Shown here piece after piece: positions 8,608-17,025 of a stretch of 64,000 nt of DNA. Under the pieces are notes generated by a model that did no database searches, was not told where the DNA came from, and worked only from the letters and a program-made list of their open reading frames with translations. Source of the stretch: Carboxylicivirga fragile (GTDB lineage Bacteria > Bacteroidota > Bacteroidia > Bacteroidales > Marinilabiliaceae); the NCBI GenBank assembly GCA_025499625.1, contig JAFMVD010000015.1, positions 42,111 through 106,110 of the forward strand, given 5' to 3'. Every line of letters begins with the position of its first letter. Position 1 is the stretch's first letter. The translations under genes were made by a program, and so were the position numbers.

Positions 8608-9390
8608 ATGACGGAAACAAATAGGAAACCACTTATCCTGGTTACAAATGATGATGGCATTAAAGCCGGAGGGTTAGTTGCTTTGGTTAAGGTTCTAAAG
8701 GAATTTGGCGATGTGGTGATAGCAGCACCCAATGAGTCGTACTCGGGTATGGCACATGCGATTACTGTAAAACATCCCTTGTACGCTAAGTTGGTGAAGG
8801 ATAAAAAAGGTTTGAAGCTGTACAAAATAAATGGAACACCAGTTGATTGTGTCAAACTAGCTATTAATCAATTACTGGATAGGAAACCGGACTTGGTGGT
8901 TTCAGGAATTAATCATGGGGCCAACTCAAGTATTAGTTTACATTATTCTGGTACTATGGGGGCAGCTCGCGAAGGTGCATTAAGCGATATTCCGTCAGTT
9001 GGTTTTTCCTTACTTAATTATAGTTACGAGGCTGATTTTACTAAAGCGGCTGAGATTGCCCGAGATGTTATAAAGAATATGTTAGCTCAAAAATTACCTC
9101 AAGGCGCTTATTTAAACGTTAATGTACCGGATGGTAATGAGGTTAAAGGTTTAAAAACAGTTCGTCAGGCCAATGGAAGATGGGTTGAAGAGTTTATTGA
9201 ACGAAAAGATCCAAGGGGTAGGGATTATTATTGGTTAACGGGTAGTTTCAAAAACCTCGAACCTGATGCGACTGATACAGATGAATATGTGCTTAGTCAG
9301 GGATATGCTTCCTTGGTTCCATGTCAACTTGATTCAACTGCTCATGCTTTAATCTCAGAATTGAAATCATATGAAACGAGCCATAAGTAA
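8608..9390 (+). CDS. surE: 5'/3'-nucleotidase SurE
   Basis: Metal-dependent nucleoside monophosphate phosphatase of 260 residues. The family's N-terminal signature LVTNDDGI with the metal-binding DD pair (Asp15-Asp16) is present, followed by AAPNESYSGMAHAIT, the VSGINHGANSS block and YSGTMGAAREG. These are the conserved SurE active-site segments. Length is normal. It is the first gene of a plus-strand run with a small membrane protein and lpxB, and has its own promoter. Confidence 0.95.
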   Translation: MTETNRKPLILVTNDDGIKAGGLVALVKVLKEFGDVVIAAPNESYSGMAHAITVKHPLYAKLVKDKKGLKLYKINGTPVDCVKLAINQLLDRKPDLVVSGINHGANSSISLHYSGTMGAAREGALSDIPSVGFSLLNYSYEADFTKAAEIARDVIKNMLAQKLPQGAYLNVNVPDGNEVKGLKTVRQANGRWVEEFIERKDPRGRDYYWLTGSFKNLEPDATDTDEYVLSQGYASLVPCQLDSTAHALISELKSYETSHK

Positions 9391-9460
9391 ATTTTCTCAC
9401 AATGGAGAATGACTATGGAGGCGAGTTCCATGTGGCAAATGAAAAACAAACTATAAACAC

Positions 9461-9757
9461 ATGAACTGTAAGTGTAATAAACTGATTATTGGTCTGCTGG
9501 TTGGTCTTGTTGTGCCCATCCTGATGTCTTTAATCTTATATACAGCCTTATATAAAGGAGGCTTGGAATTTTTGCCCTTTTTATCAGAGATGGTGCGAAT
9601 GGGGAGTTTTGGGAAGCTGCTAAGTATTAGTGTGCTTCCTAATTTAATATTATTCTTTATTGCCATTAATAAAGAGCGGTTATTGGCTGCAAGAGGCATA
9701 GTAACGGCAACTTTGCTTTATGCAATTGTTGTTCTCATTGTTAAATTTATGTTGTAA
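9461..9757 (+). CDS. small multi-pass membrane protein between surE and lpxB
   Basis: 98 residues, with three hydrophobic segments: about 8-30 (IIGLLVGLVVPILMSLILY), 51-68 (LLSISVLPNLILFFIAI) and 78-96 (IVTATLLYAIVVLIVKF). No named domain recognised. It lies 70 bases after surE and 28 before lpxB on the same strand, so it is probably co-transcribed with lpxB. Function unknown; an envelope role is only suggested by position. Confidence 0.72.
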   Translation: MNCKCNKLIIGLLVGLVVPILMSLILYTALYKGGLEFLPFLSEMVRMGSFGKLLSISVLPNLILFFIAINKERLLAARGIVTATLLYAIVVLIVKFML

Positions 9758-9785
9758 GTTTCCATTTGATTAAATAAAAGAATTA

Positions 9786-10928
9786 ATGCGATATTATCTT
9801 ATTGCTGGTGAGGCATCTGGCGATTTACATGCTTCGAATTTAATGAAAGCCTTTAAGGAAAAAGACCCGGAGGCTGAATTCAGATATTGGGGTGGAGACC
9901 TTATGGAGGCTCAAGGAGGAACATTGGTTCGTCATTACAAAGACACAGCTGTAATGGGTTTGTGGGATGTGTTAATGAACTTAAGAACCATTCGTAAGAA
10001 TTTTGACTTGTGTCAGAATGACATTCTTGATTATAATCCTGATGTACTTATTTTGGTAGATTATGCCGGATTTAATTTACGCATGGCCAATTATGCCCAT
10101 GCTAAAGGGATATTGGTCTATTATTATATTTCACCTAAGGTTTGGGCATGGAACCAAAAACGCGTAAAAAAGATAAAAGCTTCGGTTGATCGCATGTTCA
10201 CCATTTTACCTTTCGAGACTTCATTTTTCAAGAAACATGGTGTTGAGGTACAGTACAGTGGTAATCCCGTATTGGATGCCATTGATACCCGACCAAATAA
10301 AAATGAGGCCTTCGAAATGTTTGTAGAGCGTAACAAATTGGATAATCGCCCAAAAGTTGCACTTCTTGCTGGTAGTAGAAAAGGAGAGATAAAATATATT
10401 CTATCCGATATGCTTCAGATGGTGGAAAAATTTCCAGAATTTCAATTTGTTATTGCTGGTGCGCCTTCGTTTAGTCTGGACGATTATAAGCAATATACAG
10501 AAGGTAAAGATGTGGCAGTTATACTAAACCAAACCTATGAGTTGGTTCAAAATTCTCGTGCGGCTCTGGTAACTTCAGGTACCGCTACCTTAGAAACGGC
10601 ACTTCTAAATTGCCCACAAGTGGTTTGTTACAAAATGTGGGGTGGAGGCTTTACCGATTTTATTGCGAAAAAGATATTGATTCAAGTGCCGTATATTTCC
10701 TTAGTTAATCTTGTGTTGGATAAGGCTTGTGTATTAGAATTGTTTCAAAAGGATTTTTCATTGGAAAAATTACAGGATGAGTTAGGTGAGATACTAGCTG
10801 ATACGGAACGCCGCAAAGAGATGTTAACTGATTATGAAGAGTTACATCGACGGATGGGAGGTCCCGGTTCAAGTGCAAAAACGGCTCAACTAATGTTAGA
10901 ATCTTTAAAAGTGGATAAAGCTAAATAA
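9786..10928 (+). CDS. lpxB: lipid-A-disaccharide synthase
   Basis: Family GT19 glycosyltransferase of 380 residues that joins UDP-diacylglucosamine and lipid X to form the lipid A disaccharide at the inner face of the inner membrane. The N-terminal YLIAGEASGDLHASNLM is diagnostic, as are YYISPKVWAWNQKRVKKIK and LLAGSRKGEIKYILSDML, and TSGTATLETALLNCPQVVCY in the C-terminal domain. Full length. It is followed after only six bases by gldF, so the two may share a transcript. Confidence 0.96.
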   Translation: MRYYLIAGEASGDLHASNLMKAFKEKDPEAEFRYWGGDLMEAQGGTLVRHYKDTAVMGLWDVLMNLRTIRKNFDLCQNDILDYNPDVLILVDYAGFNLRMANYAHAKGILVYYYISPKVWAWNQKRVKKIKASVDRMFTILPFETSFFKKHGVEVQYSGNPVLDAIDTRPNKNEAFEMFVERNKLDNRPKVALLAGSRKGEIKYILSDMLQMVEKFPEFQFVIAGAPSFSLDDYKQYTEGKDVAVILNQTYELVQNSRAALVTSGTATLETALLNCPQVVCYKMWGGGFTDFIAKKILIQVPYISLVNLVLDKACVLELFQKDFSLEKLQDELGEILADTERRKEMLTDYEELHRRMGGPGSSAKTAQLMLESLKVDKAK

Positions 10929-10934
10929 CTAAAT

Positions 10935-11666
10935 ATGCTAGCATTATTAAAACGTGAAATAAGTTCTTTTTTTAGTTCAATTATTGGAGCCCTGGTAATA
11001 TCGGTTTTCTTATTGATAACTGGTTTATTTCTTTGGGTATTACCTGGTGATTTGAATATCATTTTCGGGGGATATGCTTCGCTCGAATCCTTGTTTTATT
11101 TGGCGCCATGGGTGTACTTGTTTCTTGTGCCAGCTGTTACCATGCGTTTATTTGCTGATGAACGAAAAATGGGGACCCTCGATTTATTATTAACTCGCCC
11201 GATTTCGGAAATGCAGATTGTATTATCAAAATATCTGGCCGGTTTGATACTGGTTGCGATAAGCCTGTTGCCTACTTTATTGTACGTGTTTAGTGTTGTG
11301 CGTTTGGGTAATCCTGTTGGAAACCTTGATATGGGAGGAACCTGGGGATCGTATATTGGGTTATTCTTTTTAGCTGCAGTGTATGTGGCCATCGGTACTT
11401 TCTCATCTTCCTTGAGTGATAATCAAATAGTAGCTTTTGTGATAGCTGTGGTATTGTGTTTTACATTTTACACAGGTTTTGATTCCTTGGCGGCCTTACC
11501 AGGATTAAAATCGATGAGCGAAACCATACGTATGATTGGTATTGATAGTCACTATAGTTCTGTGAGTAGAGGAGTGCTTGACTCGCGTGATATCATATAC
11601 TTTCTATCTCTTATTTTCTTCTTTGTTTTTTTAACGAAGTTTGTGTTGTCAAATCAAAAGAAATAA
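10935..11666 (+). CDS. gldF: gliding-type ABC transporter permease GldF
   Basis: 243-residue ABC-2 type permease with about six transmembrane helices, beginning MLALLKREISSFFSS. It resembles GldF of Bacteroidota and is paired with gldG 12 bases downstream, which is the usual arrangement. In flavobacteria GldF, GldG and the ATPase GldA form a transporter associated with gliding; in many non-gliding Bacteroidota the genes are also present. The ATPase gene gldA is not in this window. The motif FADERKMGTLDLLLTRP is typical of ABC-2 permeases. Confidence 0.85.
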   Translation: MLALLKREISSFFSSIIGALVISVFLLITGLFLWVLPGDLNIIFGGYASLESLFYLAPWVYLFLVPAVTMRLFADERKMGTLDLLLTRPISEMQIVLSKYLAGLILVAISLLPTLLYVFSVVRLGNPVGNLDMGGTWGSYIGLFFLAAVYVAIGTFSSSLSDNQIVAFVIAVVLCFTFYTGFDSLAALPGLKSMSETIRMIGIDSHYSSVSRGVLDSRDIIYFLSLIFFFVFLTKFVLSNQKK

Positions 11667-11678
11667 ATCAAGTTTTTT

Positions 11679-13376
11679 ATGCAGACTAGTCATTCAAAAG
11701 TAAAGGTTCTAATTAATGTAGTTATTGTATTAGCTGTGTTATTGGCTCTTAACTTCATTGCTTCAAAATGGTTTTTTCGACTTGATTTAACTTCCGAAAA
11801 AAGGCACTCTCTGTCGTCAAATTCGGAGCAATTGTTGGAAGATTTATCTTCTGATTTATATGTCAAGGTGTATTTACATGGCGAATTAAATGTGGGCTTT
11901 CAAAAATTGTCGCGTGCTACACGTGAGATGCTTGAAGAGTTTAAAAGCACTGCAGGGCGCCATCTGATATATGAATTTATCGATCCAAATGAAGGTTCGG
12001 CCAATGAGAAGAAAGCCTTTCTGGAAGAATTGGAGAGTTATGGTTTTGAGGCTCAAACAGTATTTGAGAATGCCGAAGATGGTCGTAAAATTCAATCCTA
12101 TGTTTTCCCTTATGCCATGGTGTATTTCGATGAGCGTATAATTGGTTTGAATCTACTGGAGAACATTCCTGGTTACGGAGGAGCTGAGAATTTAAACATC
12201 TCTATGGAGAGTTTGGAATATAAATTCACGGATGCATTACGCCGATTGTTGATTAAGGAAAAACCAAAGGTGGCATTTCTTGAAGGACATGGCGAATTGG
12301 ATGAGTTGGATGTGATAGAGGCCACTGATGAATTATCAAGGTATTATCAGGTGGATAGAGGTAGGTTGGGGACCGATCCCACCATACTTAATGACTACAA
12401 GGCAGTTATTATAGCCAAACCATCAAAGGCTTTTTCGGAGAAGGATAAATTTATTCTTGACCAATACTTGATGAATGGTGGTCGGCTACTGTATCTGATT
12501 GATGCTGTGAATGTGACACTTGATAGTTTGCGCAAACAACCACAAACAATCGGCCTTTATAATGATGTTAATCTTGATGATCAGCTGTTTCGTTATGGCA
12601 TTAGAGTTAATCCTGTTTTGGTTGAAGATATTCAGGCTGGTCGTATATTAATGAATGCTCGCCCTCAGGGGCAGGCACAATTGGTTCCGGTACCCTGGTT
12701 GTATAGTCCTTTATTAGCAGCGTCTAGCGCGCACCCTATAAGTCGGAATATTCAATTGGTGCGAGGCGATTTTACTTGTACCATCGATACGGTTGGTAGT
12801 AATTTGGCACTGAATCGTCAAGTACTTCTGCGAACGTCGCAATACACCAAACTAAATGGTACGCCTGTTTTTGTAAACATGTCGGATGTTAATAAACAGC
12901 CACAACAAGCGGAGTTTAATGCATCATATCAACCGGTTGCAATTATTCAGGAAGGTGTATTTCCTTCCGTTTTCCAAAACAGACCTATACCAAAAGAATT
13001 TGATGATTTAACTATTAAGGTCAAGCAATCTAGTGAGAACACACGAATGATGGTTGTGGCTGATGGTGATATTATCCGTAACGAAGTACGCTTTAAAGAT
13101 AGTAATCCGCGTATAACACCGCTTGGTTACGATGAAGGCTCTCAACAAATCTATGGGAACAAAGATTTCATAGTTAATGCGGTTAATTATCTGTGCGACG
13201 ATGATGGGTGGATGCATTTACGTGGGCGACATTTAACATTGCGTTTACTAGATAAAGCCAAGTTGTCGCAAGGCACAGCTTTTTGGAAATGGTTAAATGT
13301 TGGTTTACCTATTTTATTGGTTATCGCAGGAAGCATCACATTCATATATATTCGTAAAAGACGTTTCGGTAAATAG
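11679..13376 (+). CDS. gldG: gliding motility-associated ABC transporter protein GldG
   Basis: 565 residues. An N-terminal transmembrane segment (about 10-28) is followed by the family signature RLDLTSEKRHSLS, a large periplasmic GATase-like/DUF4350-type region with GHGELDELD near residue 205, and a C-terminal transmembrane helix (about 543-560) with a basic tail. This topology fits GldG/YnfG-type auxiliary proteins of ABC-2 exporters. Translation is probably coupled to gldF. A hairpin with seven Ts about 100 bases downstream closes the run. Confidence 0.88.
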   Translation: MQTSHSKVKVLINVVIVLAVLLALNFIASKWFFRLDLTSEKRHSLSSNSEQLLEDLSSDLYVKVYLHGELNVGFQKLSRATREMLEEFKSTAGRHLIYEFIDPNEGSANEKKAFLEELESYGFEAQTVFENAEDGRKIQSYVFPYAMVYFDERIIGLNLLENIPGYGGAENLNISMESLEYKFTDALRRLLIKEKPKVAFLEGHGELDELDVIEATDELSRYYQVDRGRLGTDPTILNDYKAVIIAKPSKAFSEKDKFILDQYLMNGGRLLYLIDAVNVTLDSLRKQPQTIGLYNDVNLDDQLFRYGIRVNPVLVEDIQAGRILMNARPQGQAQLVPVPWLYSPLLAASSAHPISRNIQLVRGDFTCTIDTVGSNLALNRQVLLRTSQYTKLNGTPVFVNMSDVNKQPQQAEFNASYQPVAIIQEGVFPSVFQNRPIPKEFDDLTIKVKQSSENTRMMVVADGDIIRNEVRFKDSNPRITPLGYDEGSQQIYGNKDFIVNAVNYLCDDDGWMHLRGRHLTLRLLDKAKLSQGTAFWKWLNVGLPILLVIAGSITFIYIRKRRFGK

Positions 13377-13474
13377 CGATTAAATTTTATTCTGGATGCT
13401 TAGGTTTTCATATTCAGGTATTTGATGGTGCTTATTTTTTTGTTAAAAACTTCTTTGTAAATTGAATCAGGACA

Positions 13475-13498
13475 GGCTTTTGTCAAAAGTCTTTTTTT
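13475..13498 (+). terminator. rho-independent terminator after gldG
   Basis: GGCTTT and AAAGTC (one G-T wobble) flank a five-base loop and are followed by seven Ts. The intergenic stretch 13377-13700 otherwise holds only the long hairpin at 13595 and the dnaN promoter. Confidence 0.6.
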
Positions 13499-13594
13499 GT
13501 ATCTTTCGGCTATAAAATAGATGAATGCATACATTTAATTTGAATGCTAATTCATACACTTTTTATTGTAATATGCATTATAAATTTTGCATAC

Positions 13595-13649
13595 GTACCT
13601 TTTCCCTAATATTCTGCCAAAAAGTGGCAGGATATTAGGGAAAAGGTAC
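13595..13649. promoter_or_regulatory. 24-base-pair near-perfect inverted repeat upstream of dnaN
   Basis: Left arm 13595-13618 and right arm 13626-13649 are complementary at all 24 positions except one G-T wobble, with a seven-base loop AAAAAGT. The right arm ends 20 bases before the dnaN -7 box, so it covers the place where a -33 box would be. There is no T run directly after it, so it is not a standard terminator. It may be an operator, a bidirectional barrier, or a dispersed palindromic element. Confidence 0.7.
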
Positions 13650-13668
13650 TAATTATCTGTTTTTTTGA

Positions 13669-13676
13669 TATATTTG
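13669..13676 (+). promoter_or_regulatory. -7 box of the dnaN promoter
   Basis: TATATTTG matches TAnnTTTG and predicts a start near 13683, 18 bases before the dnaN ATG. The -33 position falls within the right arm of the long inverted repeat. Confidence 0.55.
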
Positions 13677-13700
13677 ATAAAAACTTAAATACATACACTA

Positions 13701-14828
13701 ATGAAATTCGTTGTTTCCAGTACAGATTTGCTATCACACTTGCAGGCAATAAGCCGTGTTATTAGCAATAAAAGTACTTTGCCAATTTTGGATAACTTTT
13801 TATTTGATCTAAAAGACAATAAGTTAGTACTTACTGCTTCTGACTTGGAGGTGACCATGGTTACTTCTTTAGAAGTTGATAATTCGGATGGAGAAGGCAT
13901 CATCGCCCTTCCATCACGTATTTTATTGGAAACATTAAAGAAATTCCCAGAGCAACCTTTAAACTTTGACATTAACATGGAAAGTTTTGGGGTTGATATC
14001 GTAACTGATAAGGGTAAATTTAGTGTTGTAGGTCAGAATGGTGAAGATTTCCCTGAGTTACCTCAGCTTGATGCTGATAAGAGCTCAAACCTTCAGGTAT
14101 CTGTTGATCTATTGCAAAAAGGTATTAACAAAACACTTTTCGCGACGGCTGATGATGAGCTTCGCCCTGTGATGAATGGTATCTTGGTTGAGTTATCTCC
14201 TGAGAATATGACTTTTGTAGCATCTGACTCACATAAGTTAGTTCGCTATCGTCGTTTAGATGCTAAGACTGATTTTTCTTCTTCTTTCATCTTACCGAAG
14301 AAACCGGCAGGTTTATTGAAAAATGTTTTGCCAAAGGAGAGTGGTGATGTTGTTGTTGAATTTGACGACAAAAATGCCTTTTTCACTTTGCCAAATTATA
14401 AGTTAGTGTGTCGTTTGGTTGAAGGAAACTATCCAAGTTATAATGCTGTTATTCCTCAGGATAATCCTTATAAAGTGATTATTGATCGCAGTGAATTTCA
14501 CAATACCCTAGGTCGTGTTTCTATTTTCTCTAATCAGGCAAGTAACTTGGTTAAATTGAGAATGGAGAGTAATGAAATGACTGTTTCGGCTCAGGATATT
14601 GATTTTAGTATTTCGGCTCACGAACGTTTGAGTTGTCAGTACGAAGGTGATGAAATGGAGATTGGCTTTAAGTCTGGATTCTTAGCTGATATTCTTGACA
14701 ACCTTAATTCATCTGATGTAATTCTTGAGTTGTCTGATCCATCAAGAGCAGGTATCTTATTACCTTTCGAGAATGGTGAAAACGAAGAGGAGTTGATGTT
14801 GCTAATGCCTATGATGATTAATGTATAA
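13701..14828 (+). CDS. dnaN: DNA polymerase III subunit beta (sliding clamp)
   Basis: 375-residue ring-forming clamp that tethers replicative polymerase to DNA. It starts with MKFVVSSTDLLSHLQ and contains LPILDNFLFDL in domain I, FATADDELRPVMNGILVEL in domain II and RLVEGNYPSYNAVIP in domain III, with the C-terminal LMLLMPMMI typical of the family. Normal length. dnaA and recF are not adjacent, so the gene is not beside a canonical origin; this is usual in Bacteroidota. It is monocistronic between its own promoter and terminator. Confidence 0.97.
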   Translation: MKFVVSSTDLLSHLQAISRVISNKSTLPILDNFLFDLKDNKLVLTASDLEVTMVTSLEVDNSDGEGIIALPSRILLETLKKFPEQPLNFDINMESFGVDIVTDKGKFSVVGQNGEDFPELPQLDADKSSNLQVSVDLLQKGINKTLFATADDELRPVMNGILVELSPENMTFVASDSHKLVRYRRLDAKTDFSSSFILPKKPAGLLKNVLPKESGDVVVEFDDKNAFFTLPNYKLVCRLVEGNYPSYNAVIPQDNPYKVIIDRSEFHNTLGRVSIFSNQASNLVKLRMESNEMTVSAQDIDFSISAHERLSCQYEGDEMEIGFKSGFLADILDNLNSSDVILELSDPSRAGILLPFENGENEEELMLLMPMMINV

Positions 14829-14849
14829 GAAGCATTGATTAAGATATAT

Positions 14850-14890
14850 AAAGCCGTTTTACCAACTTGTGTAAAACGGCTTTTCTATTG
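14850..14890 (+). terminator. terminator of dnaN
   Basis: A 13-base-pair perfect stem, AAAGCCGTTTTAC with GTAAAACGGCTTT, around an eight-base loop and followed by Ts. It also faces the convergent lipoprotein gene. Confidence 0.85.
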
Positions 14891-14897
14891 GCCTTTG

Positions 14898-15539
14898 TTA
14901 CTTCAGTTTCACTTGTAGTTGATCCAAAGGAATATTACCTTCAATAATTATTATGCCATATACTGGTAGGCCTCTCGGTAATACCTTATGGCTGATATCA
15001 TTTTCCTGCAAATCTTTCAGTAGATCCGAATTAGCTTTTTTACGAACTTCGTTATTCATTTCAGCAGCTTTCAATGATACGGTGCTATAATCTGTTGTGT
15101 CAAAGCCATCTTCATCTTCTTGTTTTTCTGGAGGAAACAAACACAACTCGATGAAGTGCATTGGATAAGCTATTAATGAAACCTTATTTACTTTTTGGCG
15201 AGCCTTTTTTGCAATCCACTCATTTCGAAGTGGAATAATGCGTTCGTTATTATGGTAAAATTTAAGTTGAAAGCCCTTTGTGAATGATTCACTCGTATTC
15301 ATTACTTCAAAGCCAATAATTTGATAATTCTTCCGTTTTGCCCATCGCTGCTTTAGTTTGCTATTCTCAGTTAAGGCTAATAAGTCTTTAAAATAGCCAT
15401 AGTATAAACTATCCGTTTCATTAAGGTGAAAGGATTCGATATAGGAGATATTTAATTTAGGAAGCGTCTTGTGCTGCACAGCACATGAGCTTAGCAACAA
15501 AATGCAAAAGAGGAGAATAGGTGTTTTAGAAGTAATCAT
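14898..15539 (-). CDS. lipoprotein of unknown function
   Basis: 213 residues with a lipoprotein signal peptide and lipobox LLSSC (Cys19). The mature part is mixed alpha/beta with a NERIIPLRNEWIAKKARQK stretch and an acidic segment EKQEDEDGFD, ending in a short hydrophobic beta segment (VYGIIIIEGNIPLDQ). I do not recognise a family. It is divergent from mnmA and convergent with dnaN, so it is probably transcribed alone. Confidence 0.65.
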   Translation of the reverse strand: MITSKTPILLFCILLLSSCAVQHKTLPKLNISYIESFHLNETDSLYYGYFKDLLALTENSKLKQRWAKRKNYQIIGFEVMNTSESFTKGFQLKFYHNNERIIPLRNEWIAKKARQKVNKVSLIAYPMHFIELCLFPPEKQEDEDGFDTTDYSTVSLKAAEMNNEVRKKANSDLLKDLQENDISHKVLPRGLPVYGIIIIEGNIPLDQLQVKLK

Positions 15540-15608
15540 AAGTTTAGGTTTGTTGTTAATGTGACAATTGGATGTGTGGTATCACGTATGTATTCCCGAT
15601 AAAAACAG

Positions 15609-15616
15609 TACTTTTG
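15609..15616 (+). promoter_or_regulatory. -7 box for mnmA
   Basis: TACTTTTG matches TAnnTTTG, 26 bases before the mnmA start. I see no good -33 TTG at the right spacing. Confidence 0.45.
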
Positions 15617-15641
15617 TGCCCTAATTGCTGTAAAGAAAGTA

Positions 15642-16847
15642 ATGATGCAAAAGAAAAAAGTTGTCATAGGATTATCAGGAGGAGTTGATTCAAGCGTTGC
15701 TGCCTACGTACTAAAGGAGCAGGGTTATGAAGTGATTGGGCTGTTTATGAAGAACTGGCACGATACAACTGGTGTACTAAAAGCTGATTGTCCTTGGTTA
15801 GATGATAAATTTGATGCGCAGGCTGTTGCCATGAAGTTGGATATTCCATTTCATATGGTTGACTTGAGCGACTTTTATCGTAAGCGTGTTGTTGATTATA
15901 TGTTTGCCGAATACGAGAAAGGGCGTACGCCTAATCCAGATGTACTTTGTAATCGTGAAATTAAGTTTGATGTATTTTTAGATAAGGCACTGGAGTTGGG
16001 AGCCGATTATGTGGCAACGGGTCATTATTGTCGAAAGGAAACATTAACTGTAGATGGAAAAGAAGTACATCGCTTATTGGCCGGAAGTGATGACAATAAG
16101 GATCAGAGTTATTTTTTGTGTCAGCTTAGTCAGAAACAATTGGAGAAAGCAATGTTTCCGGTTGGCGATATTATTAAGCCAGAGGTTCGACGCATTGCAA
16201 ACGAGTTGAATTTAGTAACGGCCCATAAAAAGGATTCACAAGGTATTTGCTTTGTAGGTAAGGTTGATTTACCTGTATTTCTGCAACAGAAACTAGAAGC
16301 TAAAAAAGGGCGTGTTTTTAACATAGATGCACACAGTGAATTATTTGTGCGCGATTGGTCAAAGGCAGAAGTGGAACAACCATCCGATGAGGACTTATTA
16401 GAGTTATCGCAGCCTTACGCTTTTCATCCGAAGTATGGTAAGAAAATAGGGGAGCATAATGGAGCTCACTTTTATACCATTGGTCAGCGTAAAGGATTAA
16501 ATATAGGTGGATTCCCTGAACCCTTATTTGTGATTGGAACCAATGTTGAGTTTAATCAAGTGTATACGGGCATGGGTAAAGAGCATCCAGGGCTTTACCG
16601 CAAAGTATTAAGAGTGGCTAGTGATGAGATCCATTGGATACGTCAGGATTTAGCCATGAAGGTTGGAGAGTCTCGTCGTTTTAGTTTGCGAATTCGTTAC
16701 CGCCAGCCGCTGCAGGAAGGAACCTTACATTATCGCGATAATGGCATATTCATTGTTTTTGATCAGCCTCAGCGTGGTATCACTGCGGGGCAGTTTGCAG
16801 CTTGGTACGCCAATGATGAGTTGATTGGTTCAGGTGTGATAGCTTAG
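15642..16847 (+). CDS. mnmA: tRNA-specific 2-thiouridylase MnmA
   Basis: ATP-dependent enzyme that places sulfur on U34 of the Lys, Glu and Gln tRNAs. The PP-loop [14 protein letters not shown] is at residues 9-22. Two catalytic cysteines are visible: one in [11 protein letters not shown] and one in [11 protein letters not shown]. The C-terminal beta-barrel contains [14 protein letters not shown]. 401 residues is slightly longer than the usual 360-380, and fits Bacteroidota members. Two ATGs occur in tandem (15642 and 15645); either could be used. A palindromic repeat starts 12 bases after the stop. Confidence 0.95.
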   Translation: MMQKKKVVIGLSGGVDSSVAAYVLKEQGYEVIGLFMKNWHDTTGVLKADCPWLDDKFDAQAVAMKLDIPFHMVDLSDFYRKRVVDYMFAEYEKGRTPNPDVLCNREIKFDVFLDKALELGADYVATGHYCRKETLTVDGKEVHRLLAGSDDNKDQSYFLCQLSQKQLEKAMFPVGDIIKPEVRRIANELNLVTAHKKDSQGICFVGKVDLPVFLQQKLEAKKGRVFNIDAHSELFVRDWSKAEVEQPSDEDLLELSQPYAFHPKYGKKIGEHNGAHFYTIGQRKGLNIGGFPEPLFVIGTNVEFNQVYTGMGKEHPGLYRKVLRVASDEIHWIRQDLAMKVGESRRFSLRIRYRQPLQEGTLHYRDNGIFIVFDQPQRGITAGQFAAWYANDELIGSGVIA

Positions 16848-16858
16848 AATAAAAAAAT

Positions 16859-17011
16859 GAGGATGTCCAAAAACTAAGCTCGCTCATCGAGATGCCCCTT
16901 GAGCATGTCGAAAGGAAGTCGAGATGAAATTTGATTAATGCTGATTATCAACCAATAATCACTTCGACTTCGCTCAGTGAACGGATACTTTCAGAGTTTT
17001 TGGACACCCTC
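16859..17011. repeat. palindromic dispersed element, copy 1 (153 bp)
   Basis: It begins GAGGATGTCCAAAAAC and ends GTTTTTGGACACCCTC, so the ends are inverted repeats. Inside lie TCGAGATGAAATTTGATTAA and CACTTCGACTTCGCTCAGTG segments that also occur in copy 2. There is no open reading frame. It fills the space between the mnmA stop and the convergent gene ending at 17026. Likely a non-autonomous MITE-like repeat that also acts as a terminator. Confidence 0.8.
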
Positions 17012-17025
17012 AATAACTTTATCTT

